Counted from the first letter of the stretch, positions 26,090 through 36,216 are shown. The stretch is 64,000 bases of DNA from Neoalteromonas arenosi (GCF_030362855.1 NZ_JAUCBP010000002.1:372001-436000); one strand, 5' to 3'. The notes: generated by a model not told the origin, from the letters alone. A program made the numbers and translations.

Positions 26090-27809
26090 TATCAAGGTGC
26101 GGCTGAATATAGCGATTGTATTTCTTCTGTTTAAGCATATGCATATCAGCGACAACGAAACCATCGATACAGTCATTAAACTCGGGATCAATATTAAAAT
26201 CGAGAAAGCAAACACCGTTTGCTTCCGTCAGCTCTGCATATTGCTTCAGCAATGTGGGTACATTAACCCCCATATTAGCCAGTAGATGTTTCAAACGCTT
26301 AAAGCCCTCTTGGCTATCGGTATTGGCGAACGCAGAGTCGTGTTCGCGAGAGATAGGGTAGGGCATTTTGCCGTGCACCGTGAGTGACGGCAGTGTGGCG
26401 AGCTGCGGGTAGCTGTTGGCATAAAAATCGACCAGCAATTTAACGGCTGCCGCTGGAAACGCATTACTAATACTTACAGGACCAAACATAAAGCGATAAC
26501 GTGGATAGCGAGCGAGGAATGCACCGATTCCAAACCATAAATAGTCTAGACTGCGCTTGCCCCAGTAACGCGGTTGCACGAAGCTGCGGCCCAATTCCAA
26601 ACCTTGAGCAAGCATCTCTGCACAATTTGGGGCATAGTCGAACAGCGTTGCAGAATATAGCCCTGTTGGATGATCAGGGCGGCTCAATACTGCCGCATCG
26701 CCCAAGCGATAAGCGCCAACGATTTCAAGGTCATTTTCATCCCAGAGTAAAAGGTGGTAATAGTGACTATCAAATGGATCTATATCCCGGCGCCTTAATG
26801 AACCTTCACCAACGGCGCGGAAAGCGAGTTCCCGCAAGCGGCCTATCTCACGCATGATGGGCGAGCTGCCCATGTGTTGATAAAGAAAAATCTGCTTGCC
26901 ATCAGTGGTTTCTCCCAGGCGCTCGCATTGACTTAATATCGCACTCTTCAATACTTTACGGTCTTCTGGGGCGGCAATGGGTCGTTGAGTTGCTAAAGGA
27001 AGACGCTTTCCGCTGGCAACCCGATACAAATGGGTTTTAAACAACTTGGCTAAATCGGGTAGTGGTAATTGAATATTGGCGTAACTCGAATGGGGAATAA
27101 CTTCGCCGATCCGCATAGGGATATGCTTGCGCTTTTGCTTGAACATTTCTTTGACCAGCAGCGCCGTAGCTAGCGGTTTGTACAACATCGATGCACCGTA
27201 AAACAGTGGCGAGTTTTTCGCATCGATAAATACCGGTAAAATCGGTGCCTGTGAGGCTTTAGCTATGCGTAAAAAGCCACTGTGCCAGTGGGTGTCACGC
27301 ACACCTTGCGGACGTAAGCGTGATACCTCGCCAGCGGGGAATATCAGCACTGCGCCTTCATCTTGTAAGTGTTGCTGTATATTCAATAAATGCTGTTTGG
27401 GTGTACCGCCTTGCATGTTATTAACGGGGAGCAACATACCGTTTAATGGCTTTATTGCCATGAGCATTTGGTTGGCTACCACTTTTAAATCACTGCGCAC
27501 TTCGCTGACTAATTTGATTAATGCCAATGCATCTAAAGACCCGATGGGGTGGTTGGCAATGATCAACAGTTTTCCCGATGATGGAATATTTTCCCGCTCC
27601 ACATCACGAGCCGAACAACTAATACTGAAGTATTCCAATACTTGCTCAACAAAGTCGATATCGTGTAAATGTGGGTACAATCGTTCAAACTCAGTGAACT
27701 CGCGCTCGTGCAGAAGATGCTTAAGTACAAACTCAGATGACTTGAATAACAGTGGGTGGCGCTTTAGTGCAGGGTATTGCTCTTGTAATACCGTGTTTAC
27801 ATTAAACAT
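26073..27809 (-). CDS. bifunctional acyltransferase, OlsF-like (PlsC domain plus GNAT-type domain)
   Basis: A 578-residue fusion. The N-terminal part (about 1-270) is a glycerolipid acyltransferase domain with 'NHPIGSLDAL' (H87, D93) as the catalytic block and 'FPAGEVSRL' as the acceptor-binding block. The C-terminal part (about 300-570) resembles the OlsB-type N-acyltransferase (GNAT-like fold): 'HYYHLLLWDENDLEIVGAYRLG', 'LGRSFVQPRYWG' and 'RFMFGPVSIS'. This order matches OlsF, known to make ornithine lipid in two acylations, the C-terminal domain acting first. Ornithine lipid synthesis is inferred. It lies 14 bases downstream of the phosphoesterase gene, likely in one operon. Confidence 0.75.
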   Translation of the reverse strand: MFNVNTVLQEQYPALKRHPLLFKSSEFVLKHLLHEREFTEFERLYPHLHDIDFVEQVLEYFSISCSARDVERENIPSSGKLLIIANHPIGSLDALALIKLVSEVRSDLKVVANQMLMAIKPLNGMLLPVNNMQGGTPKQHLLNIQQHLQDEGAVLIFPAGEVSRLRPQGVRDTHWHSGFLRIAKASQAPILPVFIDAKNSPLFYGASMLYKPLATALLVKEMFKQKRKHIPMRIGEVIPHSSYANIQLPLPDLAKLFKTHLYRVASGKRLPLATQRPIAAPEDRKVLKSAILSQCERLGETTDGKQIFLYQHMGSSPIMREIGRLRELAFRAVGEGSLRRRDIDPFDSHYYHLLLWDENDLEIVGAYRLGDAAVLSRPDHPTGLYSATLFDYAPNCAEMLAQGLELGRSFVQPRYWGKRSLDYLWFGIGAFLARYPRYRFMFGPVSISNAFPAAAVKLLVDFYANSYPQLATLPSLTVHGKMPYPISREHDSAFANTDSQEGFKRLKHLLANMGVNVPTLLKQYAELTEANGVCFLDFNIDPEFNDCIDGFVVADMHMLKQKKYNRYIQPHLDNSLAS

Positions 27810-27823
27810 AGAGTTAGCCTTTG

Positions 27824-28624
27824 TTATGCTGCTTTTCTTATTGGTTTTATTGTCTCGGTCGGTTCGAGTAATTTGGCTTGTAGCATCGCTGCGGTCATTA
27901 GTTGCAATTCACCCGTTCTGTCTTCAATTAGTGCTGAACAACTATCCACCCAATCACCATCATTGACGTAATGAATGTCGCGCACCGAGACCGATTCGGG
28001 ATAGTGAATGTGACCACAAATAACGCCGTCAAGGCCAAGCTCTTCCGCGCGTTTACAGGCCGCAGTGCGGTAGCGGTCGATGGCCAGATTAGCCCCTTTT
28101 ATTCGACGCTTGATATAGCTGGCCAGGGACCAGTAGCGCTTGTTGCGTTTTTGCATATAGGCGTTGTACCAGCGATTCAGAGTTAACAAGAACTCGTAGC
28201 CTTTATCACCCATCCATTCATGGAAACGGCCTAAAGTAACGTCCGCATCGAACTGATCGCCGTGTAATACGAGGTATTTCGCACCAGTAGCTGTGGTATG
28301 TACCGTTTCGCGGTGAATAGCGATTTCACCAAAGTGCATGCCTGAATATTTCTGCAATGGCGCATCGTGGTTGCCGGGTAGAAAAATTACGCGCGTGTTG
28401 CTATGGCTGAGCTCAATTAGGCGATGCAATACATCGTTGTGCGCTTTGGGCCAGCGAAATTGCTTACTCATCTGCCACATATCGACAATATCACCGACTA
28501 AGTACAGCGTGTCGCATTCGAGATTATTGAGAAAAGATAATAAGAATTCAGCTTTGCAATCGATACTGCCCAAGTGAATGTCTGATAGAAACACACTACG
28601 TGCTGTTATTTTGTGAGTCTGCAT
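27824..28624 (-). CDS. LpxH-like metallophosphoesterase (UDP-2,3-diacylglucosamine diphosphatase family)
   Basis: A 266-residue calcineurin-fold enzyme with the five metal-binding blocks in order: 'FLSDIHLGS', 'LVGDIVDMW', 'LPGNHDAPL', 'VLHGDQFD' and 'GHIHYPE', plus an inserted helical segment near 140-190 typical of the LpxH relatives. LpxH hydrolyses UDP-2,3-diacylglucosamine in lipid A synthesis; members of this wider group next to lipid acyltransferases may act on other lipid pyrophosphates. I start at ATG 28624 after a TTG at 28630 in the same frame; the ribosome binding site is poor. It is followed closely by the OlsF-like gene, which suggests a shared membrane-lipid role. Confidence 0.72.
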   Translation of the reverse strand: MQTHKITARSVFLSDIHLGSIDCKAEFLLSFLNNLECDTLYLVGDIVDMWQMSKQFRWPKAHNDVLHRLIELSHSNTRVIFLPGNHDAPLQKYSGMHFGEIAIHRETVHTTATGAKYLVLHGDQFDADVTLGRFHEWMGDKGYEFLLTLNRWYNAYMQKRNKRYWSLASYIKRRIKGANLAIDRYRTAACKRAEELGLDGVICGHIHYPESVSVRDIHYVNDGDWVDSCSALIEDRTGELQLMTAAMLQAKLLEPTETIKPIRKAA

Positions 28625-28722
28625 GTTCAACCAAGCAACAGTGATTTACTTGGTCGTACACCTTAAGTGAAGATCTTGACACTTCAGTGAAACAATCATG
28701 ACACAGCGATGACATTTATATA

Positions 28723-28749
28723 GGAGCTATGCGATTGCTGCATAGCTCC
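28723..28749. terminator. hairpin downstream of M28 peptidase gene
   Basis: GGAGCTATGC (28723-28732) and GCATAGCTCC (28740-28749) form an exact 10-bp stem with a 7-base loop, 14 bases past the minus-strand stop at 28763. The bases that follow on the minus strand are TATATAAATG, not a T-run, so it is a possible weak terminator or messenger 3' stem. Confidence 0.55.
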
Positions 28750-28762
28750 ATAAGTCAATACG

Positions 28763-30157
28763 TTAGGATTGAGGACTGCGCGTTTCGATTGAGGAGTTAG
28801 CCATAAATGCAGTAAATATCGCCCAAACCGCAACATTTTGCTGTAGAGCGGCAGGGTCTATTTTATCCAAGGTATCATTTGGCGTATGGTGATAATCAAA
28901 GTAATAAGTCCCGTCTTGGCGCAAATTTACAACGGGTACACCGTACTTAGGTAACATGGATACATCTGGTCCACCGGTCGCTTCATTATTACCACGCTCG
29001 ACACCCAGTGGCGCGAGTGCAGTAAATAACGGCTCTGCTTGTGTCAGGCCAACAGGTGAGAATAATGTATCGAGACGATAGATTTTACCGGCACCAAAAT
29101 CACTTTCCGCCGCAACGATTAGCTTACCCAAGTTGTCTTTTTCCAGGCGCGTGTACTCGTGTGCACCTACTAAGCCAATCTCTTCTGCGGCATACAATAC
29201 AACGCGTATAGTTCTTTTCGGTTGACCAAGCTGCTCTTTGATCAACTTCGCCGCTGCCATCACGATGCCAACACCTGCACCGTCATCCAGCGCACCAGTG
29301 CCTTCATCCCACGAGTCTAAGTGAGCAGAGATCAATACAATTTCGTCAGGACGCTCTGTTCCGGTAAATTCACCAATGACATTATATGAGGTTTGCCAGC
29401 CCAACTCTTTGGCGCGTAGATGGACATCGAGTTTTACCTTATGGCCGGCTTCAACCATCGCCGCAATGGTGTCTGCGTCAGCATTCGATAGGGCACCTGC
29501 AGGAATTTTTTCAACATCATCGGCATAGCGCATGATGCCAGTATGAGCAAAACGCGAATTAGCAGTACCAACCGAACGGATTAGTATTGCACTAGCGCCG
29601 AGTTTAGATGCTTCAACTGCTCCGCGCACACGGCCGCTGACAACCGGACCATAACCACGTCCGGCTCTATCTCTTTCCATACGGTGGTTGATAAATACAA
29701 TTTTGCCACGAACATCATCTGGACTCATAGTTGTAAGATGCTCTAGGGAATCTGCCATGATGATTTCTGCTTGCAGCCCATCTTCAGGGGTGGCGATTGA
29801 ACCACCCAGTGCCGTGATCACGAGATCGTGCTCATAAGGCGCTGTGACTTTGGCATCGGCTAAGCCGCGAGACCAATTGCGCACGCGCACCGGCTGAGTG
29901 AAGACGCGGTCAAACCCCAATTCAGCAAACTTTGCTTGGGCCCATTCAACGGCGCGCTTGTCGCCGTCGCTACCAGGGATTCGCGGCCCGACTTCAACGG
30001 TCAGTGATTTGACGATATCAAATCCTAAGTTAGACGCTAAAGCATACTCCGATAGTTCAGCGTAAGGCTGTGATTGGGTTTGCGTAGTTTGACTGCAGCC
30101 AAAAGTGAGAGTTGCAGCAGCAAGGACTACAGCTGCTAAGCGACAAAAACGTCTCAT
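28763..30157 (-). CDS. M28 family metallopeptidase lipoprotein
   Basis: A 464-residue exported peptidase. The N-terminus is a lipoprotein signal with lipobox 'LTFGC' (C21), so it is probably attached to a membrane lipid. A protease-associated domain occupies about residues 115-245. The zinc peptidase core shows 'ISAHLDSWDEGTGALDDGAG' (metal His and Asp), 'YAAEEIGLVGAHEY' (catalytic Glu and metal Glu), 'AAESDFGAG' (metal Asp) and 'FDYHHTPNDTLDKID' (metal His). All ligands are present, so an active aminopeptidase or carboxypeptidase is likely. AAGGAA precedes the ATG at 30157. It is divergent in role from, but on the same strand as, the LpxH-like gene and rpsT. Confidence 0.88.
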   Translation of the reverse strand: MRRFCRLAAVVLAAATLTFGCSQTTQTQSQPYAELSEYALASNLGFDIVKSLTVEVGPRIPGSDGDKRAVEWAQAKFAELGFDRVFTQPVRVRNWSRGLADAKVTAPYEHDLVITALGGSIATPEDGLQAEIIMADSLEHLTTMSPDDVRGKIVFINHRMERDRAGRGYGPVVSGRVRGAVEASKLGASAILIRSVGTANSRFAHTGIMRYADDVEKIPAGALSNADADTIAAMVEAGHKVKLDVHLRAKELGWQTSYNVIGEFTGTERPDEIVLISAHLDSWDEGTGALDDGAGVGIVMAAAKLIKEQLGQPKRTIRVVLYAAEEIGLVGAHEYTRLEKDNLGKLIVAAESDFGAGKIYRLDTLFSPVGLTQAEPLFTALAPLGVERGNNEATGGPDVSMLPKYGVPVVNLRQDGTYYFDYHHTPNDTLDKIDPAALQQNVAVWAIFTAFMANSSIETRSPQS

Positions 30158-30249
30158 GTGGGTTCCTTTATTTGAAAATACCGCAATAGTTTAACGTGTA
30201 GTCCAGACACTTAGAAGTCGTTGCGCATTGGCAGCGAGACGACAGGCAC

Positions 30250-30276
30250 AAAAAAAGCGCCTAAAGGCGCTTTTTT
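30250..30276. terminator. terminator of rpsT
   Basis: AAAAAAGCGCC and GGCGCTTTTTT form an 11-bp stem with a 4-base TAAA loop; on the minus strand the stem is followed by a T-run, ending rpsT. It is also bidirectional. Confidence 0.92.
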
Positions 30277-30294
30277 GCGAAACGATAGCAACCG

Positions 30295-30558
30295 TTATGC
30301 TAGTGCTTTGATCTGTGCAGCAAGGCGGCTCTTATGGCGTGCCGCTTTGTTTTTATGGATCAAACCACGCGCAGCCATACGGTCAAGAACCGGTTGAGCT
30401 GCTGCAAAAGCAGTTTGTGCAGCGGCTTTATCGCCAGCTTCAATAGCCGCAACCACCTTTTTAAGGCTGGTGCGAGTCATGGAGCGACGGCTGGCGTTGT
30501 GCTGACGACGCTTTTCGGCCTGGATGGCACGTTTCTTAGCAGACTTAATGTTAGCCAA
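30295..30558 (-). CDS. rpsT: 30S ribosomal protein S20
   Basis: An 87-residue ribosomal protein, the usual size. It begins '[20 protein letters not shown]' after the initiator and ends '[18 protein letters not shown]', all characteristic of S20. The start codon is TTG (30558) behind GGGAG, as in E. coli, where the weak UUG start takes part in S20 autoregulation; a similar control is inferred here. The open frame extends upstream to 30681 but runs through the promoter. It is divergent from murJ, with a long shared regulatory gap. Confidence 0.97.
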   Translation of the reverse strand: MANIKSAKKRAIQAEKRRQHNASRRSMTRTSLKKVVAAIEAGDKAAAQTAFAAAQPVLDRMAARGLIHKNKAARHKSRLAAQIKALA

Positions 30559-30598
30559 GGTGTAACTCCCAAAAAACAGGTAAAAATTAAGGGTGCGG

Positions 30599-30627
30599 AT
30601 TGTGCCTAGTCCGATGCTTAAAGTCAA
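30599..30627 (-). promoter_or_regulatory. promoter of rpsT
   Basis: On the minus strand TTGACT (30622-30627) and CACAAT (30599-30604) are 17 bases apart and followed by a G/C-rich CCGCACCC stretch, typical of a ribosomal protein promoter. Confidence 0.7.
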
Positions 30628-30723
30628 CTGTTTTTGCCTATTTACTGATGAATCACGCAAATCTGTGATTAGCCAATCCAAGATGACACTTCAGGGTGCT
30701 TTGTTGTAGTCTTAACAGCATTG

Positions 30724-30751
30724 TTTTGAGCGTTTACTCTTGCGCTCAAAA
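30724..30751. promoter_or_regulatory. inverted repeat in rpsT-murJ gap
   Basis: TTTTGAGCG and CGCTCAAAA are exact 9-bp inverted copies around a 10-base spacer, about 60 bases before murJ. No T-run follows on the murJ strand. It may be an operator, a leader hairpin or an old terminator. Confidence 0.45.
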
Positions 30752-30808
30752 AGGGGCGTAAACGGCGATAATAGCTGGACTCCCCAAGCACAAATAAAGG
30801 AACTTCGG

Positions 30809-32368
30809 TTGTCTGCTAAATTACTTAAATCGGGCATTATCGTAAGCTCGATGACTTTCATTTCTCGAGTCTTAGGCCTTATCAGGGACGGTGTAGTTGC
30901 GCATATCATGGGCGCGAGTGCTTCTGCTGATGTATTCTTTTTTGCCAATAAAATCCCCAATTTCTTACGTCGCTTGTTTGCCGAAGGGGCCTTTTCTCAA
31001 GCTTTTGTACCTGTTTTGACTGAAGTGCATCAGCAACAGAGTAAGCAGCAACAGCTAGAATTCATAGCGCGAATATCCGGTACGTTAGGGATGATCGTGT
31101 TTGTGCTGGCCATTGTGGGGGTTATCGGCTCGCCTGTGCTTGCCGCACTATTCGGCACGGGGTGGTTTATCGATTATCTCAATGATCAACCCGCGGGTGA
31201 GAAGTATGAGCTCGCGTCATTGATGTTAAAGATTACCTTTCCCTATATTGCGTTTATATCGATGGTTGGCGTTGCCGGCGCAGTATTAAATACACTGAAT
31301 AAGTTTGCGGTTGCGGCTTTTACGCCGGTTTTGTTAAACCTTACAATTATAGGTTGTGCCGTGTGGATGACCCCCTATCTGTCTGAGCCGGCATTTGCAT
31401 TGGCATGGGGGGTTTTTATTGGCGGTATCGTTCAACTATTGTTCCAGCTGCCGTTTTTATGGCGTGCAGGTTGTTTAGTCAGGCCGCGTTGGGGTTGGTC
31501 AGATCCGAATGTAAGCAGAGTTAGAAAGTTAATGATACCGGCGCTGTTTGGAGTCAGTGTCAGTCAGATTAACCTTTTATTGGATACCTTTATCGCAAGC
31601 TTTTTAGTCACCGGTTCTATTAGCTGGCTTTACTATTCGGACCGCTTGCTTGAGTTTCCTTTGGGTCTGTTTGGTATCGCTATAGCAACAGTTATTCTGC
31701 CAACGCTGTCGCGTGATCACGTGGCGAAAAATACGGCCAATTTTGCGGGTAATATGGACTGGGCCATACGCATGGTTTGCGTGCTTGGTATTCCCGCTGC
31801 AGTGGGTCTGTTCGTGTTGGCAGAGCCCATTCTTACAGTTATTTTTGAGCGCGGAGCCTTTACCGCAGAGACTGCCTACAAAGCGTCATTAAGTCTAATG
31901 GCATATTCGTTGGGCTTATTGAGTTTTATGTTGGTCAAGGTCCTCGCACCAGGCTTTTTCAGCCGCCAAGATACTAAAACACCGGTCAAGTTCGGGATCT
32001 GGTGTATGGCAGCAAATATGGTGTTTAACCTTATTTTGGCATTCCCCTTCGGTTATATTGGGTTGGCATTGGCCACCTCTCTGTCAGCGACTATGAATGC
32101 TGCATTATTGTACTACGCGCTGGCCAAGCAAGGGGTGTATCGCATTTCTAAAGACACGTTTTGGTTTGTTATTCGCGTACTAATAGCGGCGCTTTGTATG
32201 GCGCTTTTCGTATCTTTTTTACCGCAGTTAGCATGGGCAGATATGGCCGAGCTCGAACGCGCTCTGGCATTGTTTAAGCAAATCTTTATGGCGGGCGCGT
32301 TCTTTGTGATGACGTTGTTGCTAATGGGTATTCGACCGCGGCATCTTAAACACGCAAATCACGGTTAA
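30809..32368 (+). CDS. murJ: lipid II flippase MurJ
   Basis: A 519-residue MOP-superfamily flippase that moves lipid-linked peptidoglycan precursor across the inner membrane. The N-terminal part 'SGIIVSSMTFISRVLGLIRD', then 'ADVFFFANKIPNFLRRLFAEGAFSQAFVP' in pieces, is the family signature with the conserved arginines; some 14 hydrophobic segments follow. I start at TTG 30809 behind AAGGA; the frame is open to 30740 but codes no family sequence before 'SAKLLKSG'. It precedes ribF-ileS, which has its own strong promoter. Confidence 0.94.
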   Translation: MSAKLLKSGIIVSSMTFISRVLGLIRDGVVAHIMGASASADVFFFANKIPNFLRRLFAEGAFSQAFVPVLTEVHQQQSKQQQLEFIARISGTLGMIVFVLAIVGVIGSPVLAALFGTGWFIDYLNDQPAGEKYELASLMLKITFPYIAFISMVGVAGAVLNTLNKFAVAAFTPVLLNLTIIGCAVWMTPYLSEPAFALAWGVFIGGIVQLLFQLPFLWRAGCLVRPRWGWSDPNVSRVRKLMIPALFGVSVSQINLLLDTFIASFLVTGSISWLYYSDRLLEFPLGLFGIAIATVILPTLSRDHVAKNTANFAGNMDWAIRMVCVLGIPAAVGLFVLAEPILTVIFERGAFTAETAYKASLSLMAYSLGLLSFMLVKVLAPGFFSRQDTKTPVKFGIWCMAANMVFNLILAFPFGYIGLALATSLSATMNAALLYYALAKQGVYRISKDTFWFVIRVLIAALCMALFVSFLPQLAWADMAELERALALFKQIFMAGAFFVMTLLLMGIRPRHLKHANHG

Positions 32369-32385
32369 AATTAATCCTTGAGTAA

Positions 32386-32414
32386 TTGGTATTCACCGCA
32401 AGGTCGTTTATAAT
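32386..32414 (+). promoter_or_regulatory. promoter of the ribF-ileS-lspA-fkpB-ispH unit
   Basis: TTGGTA (32386-32391) and a perfect TATAAT (32409-32414) with a 17-base spacer, followed by a G/C-rich stretch, 40 bases before the ribF GTG. Confidence 0.8.
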
Positions 32415-32454
32415 CGCGAGCTTTGCAATTTGCCGGCTTAAATGAGGGTTATAC

Positions 32455-33387
32455 GTGGAGTTGGTGCACGGTTTACACAATCTGCGCGATAAACACAAAG
32501 GTTGTGTGTTAACCATAGGCAAGTTTGACGGTGTTCACCTTGGCCATCAAGCCGTTCTAGCGCAGCTCATTAAGCAAGCTAAACAACGTCAATTGCCGGC
32601 CTCGGTAATGGTTTTCGAACCTCAACCCGAAGAAGTCTTTATGCCGCATTCGGCACCTGCGCGCTTGAGTACCTTGCGCGACAAGTATGAAGCGTTGGAA
32701 GCTTTGGGTATCGACCGACTCATCTGTGTTAAATTCAATGCAAAATTTGCTAGCCAGTCAGCGCAGACGTTTGTGCAGGATCTGTTGATTAAACAGTTGG
32801 GCGTTGAGTTTCTAGTGGTGGGTGATGACTTCCGCTTCGGCAAAGCTCGCCAAGGTGACTTTGACATGTTAGTCGATGCGGGAAAACGCAATGGCTTCTC
32901 GGTTGTCAATACGCAGAGTTTGCGCATGGCTGACTGCCGAGTTAGCTCGACAGCGATTCGGGAGGCTCTCGAATCAGGCGACTTTGTTCAGGCTGAAAAC
33001 ATGTTGGGTCGACCTTTTTGTATCACCGGCAAAGTGGTACATGGTGAGAAAAGAGGGCGAACCATAGGTTTTCCTACTGCAAATGTATTGTTAAAGCGCA
33101 TGAATACCCCCATAGCAGGTGTGTTCGCAGTGCAAGTAACAGTGGGCGCCAAAATGTATGGCGGAGTAGCTAACATTGGTCATCGACCCACAGTTAACGG
33201 CACGCGTTCGCAGTTAGAGGTACACATGTTTGATTTCGCTGAGGACGTGTATGGCAAGCGCATCGCTGTTATGCCAATAGCAAAAATACGTGACGAACAA
33301 AAATTTGAATCTTTTGAGCGCTTAAAGCAGCAAATCGAACTCGATGCTGAATTAGCCAAACAGCGCTTGGCAACGAAAACATTATAA
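32455..33387 (+). CDS. ribF: bifunctional riboflavin kinase/FAD synthetase
   Basis: A 310-residue two-domain enzyme making FMN and FAD. The N-terminal nucleotidyltransferase domain has 'GKFDGVHLGHQAVL' (the HxGH-type adenylyl motif) and 'VSSTAIREAL'; the C-terminal flavokinase has 'GRTIGFPTANV' and 'YGGVANIGHRPTVNG', with 'LEVHMFDFAEDVYGK' holding the catalytic Glu. Start is GTG behind GAGGG. It begins a tight co-transcribed group whose products include a flavin-cofactor supplier and lipoprotein processing, a common gammaproteobacterial arrangement. No FMN riboswitch is seen. Confidence 0.96.
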   Translation: MELVHGLHNLRDKHKGCVLTIGKFDGVHLGHQAVLAQLIKQAKQRQLPASVMVFEPQPEEVFMPHSAPARLSTLRDKYEALEALGIDRLICVKFNAKFASQSAQTFVQDLLIKQLGVEFLVVGDDFRFGKARQGDFDMLVDAGKRNGFSVVNTQSLRMADCRVSSTAIREALESGDFVQAENMLGRPFCITGKVVHGEKRGRTIGFPTANVLLKRMNTPIAGVFAVQVTVGAKMYGGVANIGHRPTVNGTRSQLEVHMFDFAEDVYGKRIAVMPIAKIRDEQKFESFERLKQQIELDAELAKQRLATKTL

Positions 33388-33405
33388 AATTGGATTGAAC
33401 AACGC

Positions 33406-36216
33406 ATGAGTGACTACAAAGCCACACTAAACTTACCTGATACCGCTTTTCCAATGCGCGGTAACTTGGCTCAGCGCGAGCCACAGATGCTAAAAACTTG
33501 GCAGCAGAAAGAGCTCTACAAGCAAATTCGCACGGCTAAGGCAGGTAAGAAGCCGTTTATTTTGCACGATGGTCCTCCTTATGCGAACGGTAATATTCAC
33601 ATTGGCCACGCCGTCAATAAAATCCTTAAAGACATAATTGTTAAATCTAAGACCTTGGCTGATTTTGATGCCCCTTATGTGCCGGGATGGGACTGTCATG
33701 GGTTGCCCATTGAATTAATGGTTGAAAAGAAAGTTGGCAAACCCGGCCATAAAGTCACTGCTGCCGAATTTCGAGAAAAGTGCCGTGCATATGCACAGCG
33801 GCAGGTCGATGGTCAACTAAAGGATTTTGTGCGTTTAGGGGTTCTTGGCGATTGGGATAATCCGTATAAAACTATGGATTTCACTTCCGAAGCTAATATT
33901 ATCCGTGCCTTGGCGAAGATCGTTGAAAATGATCATGTGCAAAAAGGCTTCAAGCCTGTGCATTGGTGTACGGATTGTGGCTCCGCCTTAGCTGAAGCTG
34001 AAGTTGAGTATAAGGATAAGGTGTCACCAGCCATCGATGTCGCTTTCCCAGTGGCCGATGCATCGGCCTTTGCAGCCGCATTTGACGTTGACGAATCGTC
34101 AGTGGCGGCGGCCGCTGTTGTTATTTGGACAACTACGCCATGGACCATTCCTGCTAACCGAGCGATTTCACTCCATCCAGAGCTCAACTATGCACTTGTG
34201 GAGATGCCGTTAGACAGTGGTGCGCGCACATTAATTGTTGCTGAAGACTTAGTCACAAGTTGTGCTGAGCGCTATGGTGCGCAAGACGCCAAAGTGTTGG
34301 CGAGAGCAACGGGTGCGAAGTTGGAACTATTAAAGGTTAAGCATCCATTATTGACCCTTGAAGTGCCGCTAATTTTAGGTGAGCACGTCACAACAGAGTC
34401 AGGTACCGGCTGTGTACATACCGCACCTGCTCACGGTGTTGACGACTTCAATGTGGGTAAGCAGTACAACCTAGAGGTATACAATCCAGTTGGTAGCAAT
34501 GGTGTTTACGTAGATGGTACGCCAGAATTTGCAGGTCAACACGTATTTAAAGCGAATGACACCATTATTGAGGCGTTGTCTAACAGCGGTAATTTGATTC
34601 TTAACGTTAAATATAATCACAGTTACCCGCATTGTTGGCGACATAAAACACCGATCATTTTCCGTGCAACCCCGCAGTGGTTTATCAGCATGGATAAGAA
34701 AGGTTTGCGCGCCGACTCAATCAATGAGATCCATAAGACCGAATGGATCCCAGGCTGGGGTGAAAGTCGCATTGAAAGCATGGTTGAAGGTAGACCTGAT
34801 TGGTGTATCTCGCGTCAGCGTACATGGGGCGTGCCCATTCCGCTTTTCATTCACAAAGTATCTGGTGAAATTCATCCTAAATCCGTTGAAATCATGGAAT
34901 CTGTTGCTCAAGCGGTTGAAAAAAGCGGCATTCAAGCATGGTGGGATCTGAGCGATGCTGAATTACTGGGTGACGATGCCAATGACTATGAGAAAGTCAC
35001 CGACACATTAGATGTCTGGTTTGACTCAGGCGTGACCCACCACTTTGTGGTTGATTGTCGCGACGATATGCCTGCCGCAGCCGATCTATATCTCGAAGGT
35101 TCGGATCAACATCGCGGTTGGTTTATGTCATCGTTGATGTCATCAGTGGCGATGCACGGTCATGCGCCCTACAAGCAAGTGTTGACCCACGGCTTTACCG
35201 TCGATGCTGAGGGCAAGAAAATGTCCAAGTCGCTGGGTAACGTGGTGGCGCCACAAGATGTAACAAACAAGCTGGGTGCCGACATTCTGCGTTTGTGGGT
35301 AGCCTCTACCGATTATCGCAGCGAAATCGCCGTGTCAGATGAAATTCTTAAACGATCAGCTGATGCCTATCGCCGGATCCGCAATACGGCGCGCTTCCTG
35401 TTAGCAAACCTCAATGGCTTTAATCCTGCAACAGACTTAGTTGCCGTAGAAGATATGGTGGCACTTGATCAATGGGCGGTGCAGCGCGCGTTAGATGTTC
35501 AAACCCAGATCACAGCGGCTTATGACAAGTATGATTTACTGGCTGTAACACAAGCCTTGATGCAGTTCTGTTCGATAGAGATGGGGAGCTTTTACCTCGA
35601 TATTATTAAGGATCGACAATACACCGCCAAGGCGGATAGTCACGCACGTCGCTCTTGCCAATCAGCGCTTTATCACATTGTTGAGGCGCTGGTGCGCTGG
35701 ATGGCGCCAATAATGAGTTTCACCGCGCAAGAAGTGTGGCAAGAGCTACCCGGAGAACATGGCGAGTTTGTGTTCACCGAAACTTGGTATGACGGGCTGA
35801 AGCCTGCGACATCATCGCTTGATAATGATTTCTGGCAACAGGTCATGGCGGTTAAGACTGCAGTGAATCGCTGCTTGGAAAATGCGCGCAAAGAATCGGT
35901 TTTAGGTGGTTCACTTGAAGCCAAAGTGACGCTGTATGTTGATGACAAGACCGAATCATTACTTAGCCAATTAGGCGATGAATTGCGTTTCGTGTTGATT
36001 TGTTCTGAAGTATCGCTGCAGAAGGGCCAACACGGCAGCGCAACCGAGACCGACGTTGCGGGCTTGAGTGTACTAGTCGAAAAAACTCAAGGGCACAAAT
36101 GTGTGCGGTGCTGGCACTATACGGACGATGTTGGTTCACATTCTGAGCACTCCGAATTGTGTGGTCGTTGTGTGACTAACGTGGATGGTGATGGCGAGGC
36201 ACGCCAATATGCCTAA
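33406..36216 (+). CDS. ileS: isoleucine--tRNA ligase
   Basis: A 936-residue class I synthetase with standard domains: '[13 protein letters not shown]' (HIGH), the CP1 editing domain (about 190-410) with '[14 protein letters not shown]' and '[12 protein letters not shown]' residues, '[12 protein letters not shown]' (KMSKS), the anticodon-binding helices, and a C-terminal zinc finger from 'CVRCW' to 'CGRC'. The start is ATG at 33406, 18 bases after ribF. The stop overlaps lspA by eight bases. It charges tRNA-Ile in the cytoplasm and edits valine. Confidence 0.97.
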   Translation: MSDYKATLNLPDTAFPMRGNLAQREPQMLKTWQQKELYKQIRTAKAGKKPFILHDGPPYANGNIHIGHAVNKILKDIIVKSKTLADFDAPYVPGWDCHGLPIELMVEKKVGKPGHKVTAAEFREKCRAYAQRQVDGQLKDFVRLGVLGDWDNPYKTMDFTSEANIIRALAKIVENDHVQKGFKPVHWCTDCGSALAEAEVEYKDKVSPAIDVAFPVADASAFAAAFDVDESSVAAAAVVIWTTTPWTIPANRAISLHPELNYALVEMPLDSGARTLIVAEDLVTSCAERYGAQDAKVLARATGAKLELLKVKHPLLTLEVPLILGEHVTTESGTGCVHTAPAHGVDDFNVGKQYNLEVYNPVGSNGVYVDGTPEFAGQHVFKANDTIIEALSNSGNLILNVKYNHSYPHCWRHKTPIIFRATPQWFISMDKKGLRADSINEIHKTEWIPGWGESRIESMVEGRPDWCISRQRTWGVPIPLFIHKVSGEIHPKSVEIMESVAQAVEKSGIQAWWDLSDAELLGDDANDYEKVTDTLDVWFDSGVTHHFVVDCRDDMPAAADLYLEGSDQHRGWFMSSLMSSVAMHGHAPYKQVLTHGFTVDAEGKKMSKSLGNVVAPQDVTNKLGADILRLWVASTDYRSEIAVSDEILKRSADAYRRIRNTARFLLANLNGFNPATDLVAVEDMVALDQWAVQRALDVQTQITAAYDKYDLLAVTQALMQFCSIEMGSFYLDIIKDRQYTAKADSHARRSCQSALYHIVEALVRWMAPIMSFTAQEVWQELPGEHGEFVFTETWYDGLKPATSSLDNDFWQQVMAVKTAVNRCLENARKESVLGGSLEAKVTLYVDDKTESLLSQLGDELRFVLICSEVSLQKGQHGSATETDVAGLSVLVEKTQGHKCVRCWHYTDDVGSHSEHSELCGRCVTNVDGDGEARQYA

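Noticed and set aside
27265-27966. Plus-strand frame of 233 codons opposite the acyltransferase gene
   Set aside because: No recognisable protein features, and it runs across two well-supported minus-strand genes.
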